From NCBI GenBank assembly GCA_903813345.2, contig CAIIXF020000010.1, forward strand, positions 19,911,181 through 19,975,180: a stretch of DNA of 64,000 bases, read 5' to 3'. How positions within the stretch are numbered: the stretch's first letter is position 1; every line of letters starts with the position of its first letter. Made by a program: the position numbers and the translations under genes. A model generated the notes under the pieces. That model was not told the origin of the DNA. It did no database searches and saw only the letters and a program-made list of their open reading frames with translations. Source of the DNA: Owenia fusiformis (taxonomy: Eukaryota; Annelida; Polychaeta; Sabellida; Oweniidae). This document shows positions 34,946 through 45,730 of the stretch, piece after piece.

Positions 34946-35985
34946 AAGTTTGAGACTATAGCAATTACAATAGCCTATGTCACAACTTCTGGTGGTGACA
35001 TAAAAAGTCATTATAACAAGTATTATGAATTATAAAATGGAAATAAACATAGGTTATTCATTAGCAATTGTGGTGTAAGTACTCTATAATGTATACTATT
35101 GTAAATCATAAAAAATAGAAATAAACAAATGTTATTAATTAGTAAATGAAGTAAGTATTTATTACTATTATGTTAATCCTTTTCCTTTTGGAAATATTGA
35201 GTTAAATGTTGCTGTGACTTCTATTTGAAATATTAATGGGACTATGTTTCTATTAGGTTTATTGTCACCACTAAAAGTGAGATGGCAGTTGATGATGGGT
35301 GGTTGGCAGTTGGCAATCGACGGTCGGTTTCTGTAACAAATTCTTACAACTTCCAATAACTTAACAAGTACTGCTTAGACTAACTTTTAGACTGACATTC
35401 TTTTTAGTTTGTAGAACTTCAAATCTGATTTTATATTTTAGATTTGACCTTCAATGACCTCAAAAAAGGTTAAAAAGGTCAAAAGGGTCATTTTTCATCT
35501 TGCTTCAAATTGACCAGATATTTTTTTCAAAATCATCTACAAGTTACTCATAATATAGTGAGCAACTAGGTGGTGACATTTTGTCATGTTAATGCCTTGT
35601 TGACTTTGTCCTTACAACTTCATTGTTTGACTGACAACTGACAAGTTTTATGGAAAAACAAGACCGACACAAATAGGATAAATACTACAAAACGCAAGGA
35701 TAACTCCGCATAAAGTTTGTCATCACCATCATGTTTTACATTTGCAGTTAACATGGTTAATGATTAATTAATTTGAATTAATCCACGATGAAATGCAATC
35801 ACTTTACAGTAATTGATACAAATGACAAGTCCCTAATTTGATTATAGGGGTGAAGGGATTCAGCAGTTCATGGAATACTATAGGAATGGAAGAGTTCATT
35901 CTTAGATTTAAATGCATATTTTGATCGCAGTACTAGTTTTTGATTATTAATTAGTATTTGAATATAATTTACATGGACATTGCAT

Positions 35986-36184
35986 ATGCCTGACGCGCAC
36001 GTTTCATTCAAAATATACAGACAAATTTCAGTTCAACTTGGATGTGGAATCAACCTTACTCCCCTTGGAAATAGATGGTGTGACAGTTGGACTCGTCCAT
36101 TGAACGGATATCTGGGAAGTTTTCAAAAGCGTGAGAAATTCATCAATATCTCAACCTGTTTGGCGATTTCCATTTTGATATTCG
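35986..36184 (+). other. Weak candidate first coding exon (unidentified)
   Basis: An ATG at 35986 opens a frame of about 66 codons reading LGCGINLTPLGNRWCDSWTR in the middle and ending KFINISTCLAISILIFG, just before a consensus splice donor (TTCG|GTGAGTAT, intron from 36185, phase 1). Codon usage looks more balanced than in nearby chance frames, and the C-terminal 17 residues are hydrophobic. Against it: poor start context (C at -3), no homology I recognise, and no partner exon that I can point to. It may be a chance frame beside a chance donor. Confidence 0.15.
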
Positions 36185-36619
36185 GTGAGTATATTCTTAA
36201 TAAGATACTGCATATATTTGCCAATTAATGTAGTTGTACGAATGTTATTTGACAGTAAATGGACTTCATTTTTTGTGCATGTGAAACTCGTTTTCCAAAT
36301 TTTAGGGACCTGTCATATTGAATGCAAGCACTTACTTGCAAGTAGCGCTAATATGTTTATGTATTTTTATACGAAGAACTTTGATCCCATTTTTTATTTG
36401 ATCATTTTTGGTCAACTTTATTACAATTTATATGTATTTCTACTTGATAAGACCTTATCCTAGACTGCTTACCCTGTACCATATGATCAATCCCCAGATG
36501 TTGAGCCCAGACAGCCAGAACTTTGCTTATTAGTCTCACCTTATCCTGCTTAGTACTATAGCAAGGAGGATTGGCTCCCAGAATGCACCACCGATATTCT
36601 GTCCCATATATGGTAGCGG

Positions 36620-36632
36620 TGACCTTTGACCT
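36620..36632 (-). promoter_or_regulatory. Consensus DR1 element (left arm of hairpin MITE)
   Basis: TGACCTTTGACCT is the inverse of AGGTCAAAGGTCA, the ideal direct repeat with 1-bp spacing bound by HNF4, RXR and COUP-type receptors. A sequence match only; no evidence of use. Confidence 0.4.
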
Positions 36633-36692
36633 CACAGGTTTCAAAATGGCTTCCGTGCTCCGTGCCATTTTGAAACCTGTCACGTGTCAACA

Positions 36693-36705
36693 AGGTCAAA
36701 GGTCA
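36693..36705 (+). promoter_or_regulatory. Consensus DR1 element (right arm of hairpin MITE)
   Basis: Exact AGGTCAAAGGTCA. A CACGTG E-box lies beside it at 36681-36686. The pair is inverted relative to 36620-36632 because of the hairpin structure. Confidence 0.4.
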
Positions 36706-36876
36706 CGCTACCATATATGGGACAGAATATCGGTGGTGCACTCTGGGAGCCAATCCTCCTTGGTACTATAGACTATATTACAGTTTAGCAGCCCTGCTCC
36801 AGGTCATAAATCATTTCAAACCTACAGCACCAGTGGAGTAGTGGGTATTTTGTGAGTGTATGCCACAATTGAGTCC

Positions 36877-37200
36877 GGGGGGGGGGGGAACTCCCATATA
36901 TTGGCTATATAGGGAAGTGCTGCTAAAGTGGGTCACTTTTTCGCAGAAAAATCCCTAGATGTGGGTCCCATTTTGAAGAATAAAAACTAGATATGGGTCC
37001 CATTTTGATGAAAAAAATCCCTAGAACTAGGTCTACTTTTTGAAAAATCCTAAAACTGGGTACTGTTTTTGAAAAAAATTGCTGGAAGTGGGTCTTGTTT
37101 TTTAAAAATTACCTTGTAGTGGCCTGTAGTGGGTCTATTTTTGAAAATAAACCTAGATGTGGGTCCATTTTTAGAGAAAAAAATCCCTAGATGTGGGAAA
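36877..37200. repeat. G-tract followed by ~37-bp degenerate tandem repeat
   Basis: Twelve consecutive G at 36877-36888, then about seven loose copies around CTAGATGTGGGTCCCATTTT with GAAAAAAATCC spacers. The variable parts are poly-A/T tracts. Minus-strand frame 37050-37253 is an artefact. Confidence 0.75.
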
Positions 37201-37463
37201 GCAGGGTTCACTGTTTGTTTCCATTGACACCATTGCGAAACTACAGTGTACATTCATAATTTATACGACAGTGAAAGGAGGTTTACAGTCAGACTCTGGT
37301 GCGCTATTCCCGTATTTGAATGTTTGTTTCACGGACCAGGGTCTAAGGCCATTCCAAACTAAATAAGTGTTTATGAGGCCAAGAAATATAAAAGTTCATT
37401 TTATTAGAATTTTATTATTTTGTATCTACTAAGACGTTTAACTTATTAGAAATAGTTTTATAT

Positions 37464-37833
37464 TACCCTTTGCATTCGTATGACTACACTTCTTAAAAGA
37501 GAGCTTCGTCTTCACTCTTTCAAACTAAAATAAACCTGTGAACTCACCGCGCCAATCAGTGTTCGTCGGCCAAATTTGACCGACGTTCTTTATATGGTCA
37601 TTCCTTCTGACGTCATCGTTGAGCCCGGAATTGACCAATGACATGCGCATATTTAATTAGAACGCATTTGCCATATGTTTCTTAAAGCTCGCTGATTGGT
37701 GGAAGGTCAGCGCGTAGGTCAAAAGTGATTTACCCATACTGTCACCGGTACCCGTCATGGGGCGGGGCTACTAAACTGTAATATGGTCTCTACTAGGCAG
37801 AGTGTAGTTTAACTAGACTCTGCACGCAGGGTA
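37464..37833 (-). mobile_element. Full-length TACCCT-family MITE (370 bp, 9-bp TSD)
   Basis: Begins TACCCTTTGCATTCGTATGA and ends AGACTCTGCACGCAGGGTA. Flanks GTTTTATAT (37455-37463) and GTTATATAT (37834-37842) agree at 8 of 9 positions. It is far richer in CpG and GC than its surroundings and holds a cluster of promoter-type motifs: CCAAT at 37552 and 37635, inverse CCAAT (ATTGG) at 37695, a TGACGTCA CRE at 37608-37615 and a GGGGCGGGGC GC box at 37759-37768. No coding capacity. Likely Mutator-like, non-autonomous. Confidence 0.88.
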
Positions 37834-38741
37834 GTTATATATTATGATTGGTTTAAAATGTGCAAAGCTATACTCATTCGTTTTCTATTTTGACTAAGAT
37901 AAATATCAGTACTACATCGACTAAAAGTCTTACAATATAGTATTAATAATGAGAAACCCTTCTAATAAAAGCAATTAAATCCAAATTTGCATTGAAGAAC
38001 GTCACTCGGAGACTATAAATAGTTCTTTTCTCATTAAAATTTTGTTGCATTTTTTGTTGAAGTTTCACAGGAATCTCATCAAAAGAATTATCTGGATAGT
38101 TTCCCCAATGTACCCCCACCCCCATTCTGACGCCTATGAATAAAAGTCTTTTCCTTGCAAGGGTCGACCAAAATAACCAAGAAGGGATAAAATATCATAA
38201 TTCTGAGGCCCAATGTAGTCATCATGATTATCAATACAACTGACTGACTGACTTTGTATAGTGGCTCTCTTGATACTTTTGATCTTAATTATAAGTTTTA
38301 TTGTAAATATTAGTAAGTAAATTATAAGTGAATAGAGGAAAATACTCCTGACAACAGAAGTATATGGTTTATTTTTTTATAGTTCTGATGTTGATTCTCT
38401 TAGAGTATAAGTCCTAGTACTAGTTGATCAGGATATAATTCATCAATTTCTGAAGTATGCAATTTTATACCCGAAGGTCTCATCTTGATCAGTCAAGGCA
38501 TTTGTTATGTGAACGAACACACTGAGTGTTAGAGCTTAGTAATCAGAGCCTAGTAATTTGCATCTTCGTTTGCTCAGCTTCCATTGCAGTGAAGATCGAG
38601 TGTGCGAAGATTCAAGTAATTTGGGGAAATATATGTAAATAGTAAATCTTAATCATCCAGAAATAGCCATTGTGCCCTTTAATGGGAGTTTCAGAATGAA
38701 ATGAATGCCAGGTTCTTATGAAAGCAAAAATGTTGACTGCA
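37834..38741. other. Unassigned AT-rich DNA
   Basis: No gene or repeat boundary recognised. Confidence 0.5.
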
Positions 38742-39208
38742 ATTTTGATTGGGTTGCTTGATTTGATTGGGTTGCTTGATTTGATTGGGTTGTTTGATTT
38801 TGATTGGGTTGCTTGATTTTGATTGGGTTGCTTGATTTTGATTGGGTTGCTTGATTTTGATTGGGTTGCTTGATTTTGATTGGGTTGCTTGATTTTGATT
38901 GGGTTGCTTGATTTTGATTGGGTTGCTTGATTTTGATTGGGTTGCTTGATTTTGATTGGGTTGCTTGATTTTGATTGGGTTGCTTGATTTTGATTGGGTT
39001 GCTTGATTTTGATTTGGTTGCTTGATTTTGATTGGGTTGCTTGATTTTGATTGGGTTGCTTGATTTTGATTGGGTTGCTTGATTTTGATTGGGTTGCTTG
39101 ATTTTGATTGGGTTGCTTGATTTGATTGGGTTGCTTGATTTTGATTGGGTTGCTTGATTTTGATTGGGTTGCTTGATTTTGAATTGGGTTGCTTGATTTT
39201 GATTGGGT
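38742..39208. repeat. Highly homogeneous 19-bp minisatellite
   Basis: About 24 copies of ATTGGGTTGCTTGATTTTG, nearly identical apart from a few single-base deletions (GATTTGATT), one extra A (GAATTGGG) and one substitution (GATTTGGTT). Such uniformity implies recent expansion. On the minus strand 57 bp (three units) gives a 19-residue polar repeat (KSSNPIKIKQPNQNQATQ) in more than one frame, producing overlapping frames of 202 and 174 codons at 38612-39220. These are artefacts of the period. Confidence 0.95.
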
Positions 39209-40280
39209 GAGGCACATCAAAAGATTATCTGTAACTCAAAGAGTTATGATGAAGCTTTCTTTTATAAAAAAGCAAGATCAAATAGTTGGAAGGTGCACTG
39301 AATGAAAAGAATACTGTTGGTAGACCTGATCATACTCCAAACACAAAACTCCAAAATTATTTCTGAGAGATGAAGAAATAAGCAAATGAGTTTGTAGACC
39401 TATACTTGAATATGACTGGCTTTGATTTTAATGTGGAAATGAATGCATATCATATTTCCAATGTCTGAACTTTTCATTGAATGAAAATAAAGCTAGGTGT
39501 CAATACTGAATAAAAATGGGGGACTGGAAAAATGTTCACATTGTTTAGAGGCTTTTTTTCTGATAAACAGATTTTTTCATGATTGTTAAACCCCTATATA
39601 TTATATAACATCAATCAAAATCTAATTCATAAATGCAAGATGAAATATCTGGTTCATACCATGATGTTCCACAAAAACAAACTCGATGAAAATAAAAAAT
39701 TCTATCCGTTTAATACATGTGGTATGTACTGCATACAAGGGAAGTGTATGTAATCAAACACTCACTCAAAACCACTTTGCCTGTTGTTCAATCACAGATA
39801 AAGTCCAGAGACAAATATACTAAATATACATGAACACTCAATAGACAGGCGGAATATACTAACAGACGTAGGTGGAAATTAAAGAAAAAATTGGGTTGTT
39901 TGCAAAATAGGTCTCTGTTTTTTAAAAAAAAAACAATGTAAATGGATTTTCAAAAATGGACTTTTGTCAATTTTCAATTTATCCCTGTAGTATAGGTTAA
40001 CATGCTTATCAATTCAGTCTGATCTCCCCTTACAAATATTAAGAAATGGAATAAGTGAACATACAGGTTTACAAGTATAATTCCCTGAGCAGACATTATG
40101 AAATACCTCATAGATTAAAGGTGATTACTGTATACAAATTTCTAATGTTTGAATTTGAGCTTCAAGACTCATATGTTACTTATATGTAACGTAGAATATT
40201 AGATGTCAATTTGTATCTTTGTAGTTACTATTCTAATAATTAAGCTAATCAATCACTCAGAATTAAAATATGATAAATAT
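39209..40280. other. Unassigned AT-rich DNA
   Basis: 39262-39280 (GATGAAGCTTTCTTTTATAA) is another solo copy of the motif seen in TACCCT-family ends. Nothing else recognised. Confidence 0.5.
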
Positions 40281-42403
40281 CACGGAGCGGTAGCCAAACT
40301 GCTTGCCTACTATGCACGCAGTTTGAAAGACTGACAAACTGCGCGCCTATCAACATTGCATCATACAAGTTGGAGTCTGTGTTTTCAAACGTCATTTTAA
40401 GACATTTATTCTGAATTGTTTTATAGTTTCACACGTCCATTCGGTGGCGATTATATGATTCAGCCATGTGATAGCGAAATGTATGTTCAGATGAACGTTG
40501 GTTTAAAAATATAAGCAGATTAATACAAAAAATTGGCATCGATTTTTGGATTACCGATACAAAAGTTGATATCGCACGTTTCACAGAAATAGAAAACACT
40601 TGGGTTTTAAATTCACAGGTAAATCTCAACCCAGTTCTCCCGTACAATACAAAATATTTCGTATTAAAACAGATGAACATGACAGAAAGAAGTAATAAAA
40701 CACAAACTGCGCGCCTATTTTAGCCAGAAATCACAAACTGCGTGCATACTCTTCCAAACTGCGTGCATATTATTGATGCAGGCCTATGTGATTTCATGGG
40801 AGTACGTAAGTAAGCTGGTAGAGATTGAAAAAGTTGAAAAAAATCAAAAACTAAAATTGGGTTGATGGTTGACAACCAGTGGAAATGTACATATTTATAT
40901 ATTTTATTTTGTTCTTGTCTATATGATTTTATAAAAGTATGGCGCAATGATTCGACTTCATCATATAGAGTTGAGTTCAAAAATCTCATGAAAATGGTTT
41001 TATTCTATTGGGGTCCTTCTAAAAGACACACAGGAGGCCCCCGCCTAGTCCCAATTGAAGTGCCGAACTTGCCTATTTTATTACTTTATTTCAAACTAAC
41101 ACTATTTCATGCATGGTGCAACATAAATAAATACGTTCATAAAAATTGTGTAAATATATATATTGAATCCTTTTTTATTTAGATTTTTGATTGATGCAGT
41201 CCAAAAAGCCATTTCTTAGAATTCAATGAATTCCTCATTATAAAATACTATATCAATTTACAGTTTTAGGAACATATAAGTAAGAAAATGATATTTACAA
41301 TAATCTCACTCTTTCGACTTGAAACTTTGTTTATTACCCACGTTACCATAAATAAGTGACCACGCATGCATAACGAGCAAAATTCAGTAATTCAAAACTT
41401 TTTCACTTAAATCTTTGAATTTTTGGGGATACAATCGTTTCGAGTCTATTCTATAGCATATGCCAAAGGAAGTAATACTTGAATGTTCCGACTGCAGTAC
41501 ATGTATATTATACGAGCCTGATAAATCGGTAATTTCAAGGGGGATTGAATTTGTTGAGATGAGGGTAAGGAAATTGAGGAAGGGTTGACACAATGTACTA
41601 TTTCTTTTAAGGTTTGAGAGGACATCATGTTTTGTTTCAAATGAGTCACTGGTACCTTTAAATAATCGCCCCTTTAGTTTCTTGATTGGTTTCCTTTTCT
41701 TCATTGGTGCGTGTGAAAATAACATCTTGTTTAATTCTGGTTTCATGGTTTTTGAAGATGCGCTGTTGTTATCTACATCTTTGTTAGGGACAGACTTTGT
41801 TTTTTTTATATATGGACAGGTTTAGTGAGAGGGGTTTACGTTTTCTGAAAATACACAACAAACTTGCACACAGCTTGCAAATTAGGCGCGCAGTTTGAAA
41901 ATATAGGCGCGCAGTTTGTAAGTATTAGGCACGCAGTTTGTGAAATCCACGTGAAAGTATGCACGCAGTTTGACAGCGAAAAAATAAAATCACGTTAATG
42001 GCTTGTCACTGTTTAACACACAAACCCTATATTACTTAAACCATTAGCAGCAATCCTATATCTTTCAGTATATGCAAACATGAGGGCTGAATAAACGTCA
42101 AACTACGAAAAACAGACATTATATGACGCAACACTGTATAATTTGAACACGAAAGCTCATTGGGAACCTTATTTTGAGATAACTAGATATTCATCGGGAA
42201 AAAAATCGAGTGCTACGTATAAAGTAAGTTAGTCTCCACATCTTGGTACTGTCTGATAACCAAAATTAACTTTGTATTGTCAGTAATTTCCATCCTCTTG
42301 GGAGTCGTGTCCTCCCTGTCTGCCATTTTGTGAATAGGCGCGCAGTTTGTCAATGTTCCAAACTGCGTGCATAGTAGGCGCGCAGTTTGCCTACCGCTCC
42401 GTG
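40281..42403. mobile_element. 2123-bp CAC-ended TIR element with 5-bp TSD (Transib-like or hAT-like)
   Basis: Left end CACGGAGCGGTAGCCAAACT, right end the inverse CAAACTGC... to CCGCTCCGTG; the inverted repeats extend about 70 bp with mismatches. A perfect 5-bp duplication AATAT flanks it (40276-40280, 42404-42408). Copies of CAAACTGCGCGCCTA form two clusters per end, terminal (40294-40352; 42334-42390) and subterminal (40704-40770; 41884-41970), in mirror orientation, as expected for transposase binding arrays. CAC termini with 5-bp duplications are the hallmark of Transib, the superfamily related to RAG1; hAT is the alternative. The interior encodes no transposase I recognise; the longest frame is 120 codons (41384-41746). 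Confidence 0.85.
41384..41746 (-). CDS. Unidentified 120-codon frame inside the CAC-ended element
   Basis: This is the longest non-tandem frame in the window. It starts at a true ATG and encodes a basic N-terminal third (PMKKRKPIKKLKGRLFKG, nuclear-localisation-like), then an uncharged middle (FLNFLTLISTNSIPLEITDL) and a polar tail ending FKDLSEKVLNY. I recognise no family; it shows none of the catalytic signatures I could check for in so short a stretch. It may be an exon remnant of the element's own protein, a captured host exon, or chance. No clear splice signals settle it. Low confidence that it is expressed. Confidence 0.2.
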   Translation of the reverse strand: MKPELNKMLFSHAPMKKRKPIKKLKGRLFKGTSDSFETKHDVLSNLKRNSTLCQPFLNFLTLISTNSIPLEITDLSGSYNIHVLQSEHSSITSFGICYRIDSKRLYPQKFKDLSEKVLNY

Positions 42404-42423
42404 AATATGGTTCACCAATTCAT

Positions 42424-42772
42424 TACCCTGTGTGCAGAGTCTAGTAATAAACTACCCTCTGCCTAGTATAGGCTATATTACAGTTTAGCAGCCCCACCCC
42501 AAAAATTGGTGCCTGTGACAGCCTTGGTAATGAATAATTTCAAATCTACCACGCTGACCCTTTCTCAACCAATCAGCAAAGTGGAAGGAAAACGTGCTGC
42601 AAGTTGTAAATACGTGCTCATTATAACTCTGCGGGATGTCGGAAGAAATGACCATAAAGAAAGTCGTCGACGAACTCTGATTGATTGGGTGAGATCAGAG
42701 ATTTATTGTAAACTGAAAGAGTGAAAACGAAGCTCTCTTTTAAGAAGTGAAGTTGAACGAATGCAAAGGGTA
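42424..42772 (+). mobile_element. Full-length TACCCT-family MITE (349 bp, perfect 9-bp TSD)
   Basis: Begins TACCCTGTGTGCAGAGTCTA and ends GAACGAATGCAAAGGGTA. A perfect 9-bp duplication CCAATTCAT flanks it (42415-42423, 42773-42781). It lies only 11 bp beyond the 5-bp flank of the 40281 element. It retains TATATTACAGTTTAGCAGCC and an AACCAATCAGC CCAAT box, but its CRE and GC box are mutated relative to the 37464 copy. The 72-codon frame across it is incidental. Confidence 0.92.
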
Positions 42773-45526
42773 CCAATTCATTATAGTGATGGTTCTTTTT
42801 CCAAAAGTTACATTTATATGGGAGGCTGGGTTATATGCATAGTGAAAGCCAGAGGCTATCAGGGTCTACCATTTTATAGTTGATGGGGAATAAAAACTCT
42901 TTAAAACCATTGGTTGTCTGTGCCATTTTTATAAACGGATGATTTTTGAAAATTTAAACTGATTTTTGCACTGTTGCCATGGAGATGCAATTAAATTTAG
43001 AAACTATAAATCTGTAGATCTAATATGTTTGTTTGCGAAATGCCCCAAGAGCTATGTTAACACACAAGTTATTTAGTTACAGTAATGTATAGTGACAACT
43101 GGAAAAACAAATATGTTACAAGAAATTACTTTATGTAGAATCCTTGTAAATGTTTGAATATGAAAAATACATGAATGTACTTGCATTGCAAAATTATCAC
43201 AAAATCATGTCTTTATTGTCATCAACTGTGATAATTTATCATGATAACGGCTTGCATTTGTCATAAAACAAAGATTAATAAAACATTCAAGTAAAGTTAG
43301 ATATCTTGATAATTTTTTTATTTTATTAGTAAGGATACTTTTATCTGAGTATCATTGATAAATATGAATGTTGTACTATTTTTAAGTGTTAAAGTGGCAG
43401 TACATATTCTCTTTATATCCTGTTTCTAGTTAAGTACGGATTATTAGATTTATTTAGCAAGGGCATGGAAAATTTAATATGTTTATAAGTCTACAAGACA
43501 ATCACGAAGATCTAAAGTCTAATAAACATAGCTTTTATGAAATGTAAATAGTATTAACATTTTCATGACTTGTATTTTTCTGAATTGTGTGATTATGAAA
43601 TATACAACATTAGTTATATATAATAATAAAAGAATAAAGCAGCTTTATAATAATACAGTAACATCTGTGCTTTTCAATAAACGGCTCTTTAGAAAATCTG
43701 AACTATGTGCTATAGGTGCCTTGTTCTCTGAAAACAAACAAGCTCAGGGCTGCGTACCAAAGATCAAGTGTATATTTTGGGGATCTAGAAACTCCAGGTC
43801 ATATCACTTTCGATAGCATCCCCATCAGGAATCGGTGTGAATCTAGAAACATTTCAATACAATTTAAATGTGTGCATTGAGATTATAAAAGTGTTTAGCT
43901 TGCCAAGTTTATCAATAAAACCTACTTGATAAATGTGCTTTGCGGCTTATACTGTTTATAGTAGGCCCAGCGTGGATAATTTGGCATTTTGAAGTTTTTA
44001 CAAGGGGATATAATACCGCCCGCAGAGAAAATGTATATGTTCAATTTGAATTTTACGTTCTTTGTTAGCGAAAAGTAGTTGGAAGTAGTATGGCACATGG
44101 TCCCCTGTCTGAATACAATTATAATTTGATACCCTCTTTCATGAACAGAAACCAGATTTGAAGATCCATATTCTGTGATTTTATCTTTTCTTTTGTGCCC
44201 TGTTTTTGAGGAATAAAAGACACATAAAAGATCCGGTGCTGTCTTTTGAACGTGCCTATCGCCAGAACTAGGCTGCCACGCCCTTTTGATTTATAACAAA
44301 CACAATAAAAATTTGCGCTTTTGATTAAATAGGTTAGGTTTCTTTAACGAGGTTTTAGAGGGTCTTTACATAATCACTAACGGTTTAACAAAGGGACGTA
44401 TTGTCTGCTCCTTTAATTGGAACAATTTTAAGCGTTGTATTTCATTGTCGGAAAGAATTATGGATAGCGGCTTCTCGAAGCCTTAGAAATCAATATTAAT
44501 ACAGACTCCAGATGAGCGAAAGCCTACTATGTCGTAATTACGGAAACAATGCAAAAATCGTGGCAATCAATTGAGGCAATTTTAACAGTTAATTTCATAT
44601 TCCGCTCAATGTTTTTATCCTTACTCATTAGGCGTTTTCCATTACATACTGTCCTGTTATAAATTAATCACATATTGTAATATGCACATTTTATAAATTA
44701 ACTGAATGCGATTATTAGACATTATTTGGAAATCTTTGCCTCTAGAAAAGTTTTAAATTGTAACCAGGGTCAGGATGATCAAAATCATTATGATAACATC
44801 TAATCATATCTCCGTTCTTACATCATACTAACTGTTAGAAATGACCACGATAATGTAACTTCAAGAATTAAGTTTAGGGAGGTATTCGTGGACCTTACTC
44901 TAAATCCATTGTAGCCTCTGGGACTTCTTTCTGATGCATGCTTTCAACTAGAGCAATGAGTGTATATATTGACAATAGATTATAGATATTTTTCGAGGAG
45001 TATGTTAGTGTTAATTAAAGTGCATGTCTACCTGTAACAGTCACTAATCAATATAAATATTTAATCCCATTCATTGATTGGTATTTAGCTTGTATGGTAG
45101 CGTCACACGCAGCAAATGCTGCGAGATTTCCAATATGCTATTGTTATGATAACAGCGTTAAGACTGACTTTAAATATACGGTAGACAAAGAGAAATCTTC
45201 TTGTCATTATTGGACTTCAACAACACTTGTCATTTACAGATCGGGTTCATTTGTAAAATTTATATTAGGGAATGTCCGCAGTTTTTATCAATTTCATTTC
45301 TTACGCGTTAGAAGCAAGTGAGGACAATTTTCTCGAAATTAAGCCATTTTTGAGAATATTCATACAAAATTAGAAGAAATCTAACGATTTGTTCTAAGAA
45401 TTCATCAAAAATTTTGTATTTATAAATTCATTGAATCTTTTTTGAGTCTAATAATCTCCATCTTCATTCACTTTGGCTACATACAGAGTAAAAACTGAGA
45501 TTGGAAGATGACTAATCTTAGCATCC
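42773..45526. other. Unique DNA including a CpG-rich island (43900-44720)
   Basis: No gene recognised (83-codon frame at 43565-43816 and 75-codon frame at 45094-45321 lack recognisable features). About 43900-44720 contains roughly 25 CpG in ~640 bp (44000-44640) in an otherwise CpG-poor background, no repeats, and several Sox-type (AACAAAG, AACAAT) and homeodomain-type cores. It could be a conserved non-coding or regulatory element, or part of an unrecognised exon or promoter. Confidence 0.4.
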
Positions 45527-45730
45527 TCCCCATGTCATTGAAATCCCCCCATGTCATTGAAGATCCCCATCCCCCCATGTCATTGAACACCCCCCCCCAT
45601 ATCATTGAACATCCTCCATGTCATTGAACATCTCTCATGTCATTGAACATCCCCCCATATCATTGAACATCCCCCCATGTCATTGAACATCCCCCATGTC
45701 ATTGAACATCCCCCATGTCATTGAACATCC
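45527..45730. repeat. Minisatellite, ~20-bp unit CATGTCATTGAACATCCCCC
   Basis: About ten copies with variable C-tract length (2 to 9 C). Confidence 0.92.

Larger units (their letters stand above)
36562..36762. mobile_element. 201-bp near-perfect hairpin MITE with 9-bp TSD
   Basis: The two halves are almost exact inverse copies: CAAGGAGGATTGGCTCCCAG at the left end and its complement at the right, through to AGGTTTCAAAATGGC / GCCATTTTGAAACCT around a short loop. A perfect 9-bp duplication GTACTATAG flanks it (36553-36561, 36763-36771). As DNA or RNA it would fold into one long stem. The 9-bp duplication suggests a Mutator-like source. Each arm carries an exact DR1-type nuclear-receptor half-site pair. 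Confidence 0.9.
36525..36835 (+). mobile_element. TACCCT-family relic interrupted by the 36562 hairpin element
   Basis: TGCTTAGTACTATAG left of the hairpin and ACTATATTACAGTTTAGCAG, GTCATAAATCATTTCAAACC right of it align with the interior of the 42424 element (GCCTAGTATAGGCTATATTA, AATGAATAATTTCAAATC). The outer ends are decayed, so the borders are approximate. Confidence 0.6.

Noticed and set aside
38612-39220. 202- and 174-codon minus-strand frames encoding a polar N/Q/K/S repeat
   Set aside because: Both overlap the 19-bp minisatellite in different frames; the frames follow from 57 = 3 x 19 and not from coding constraint.
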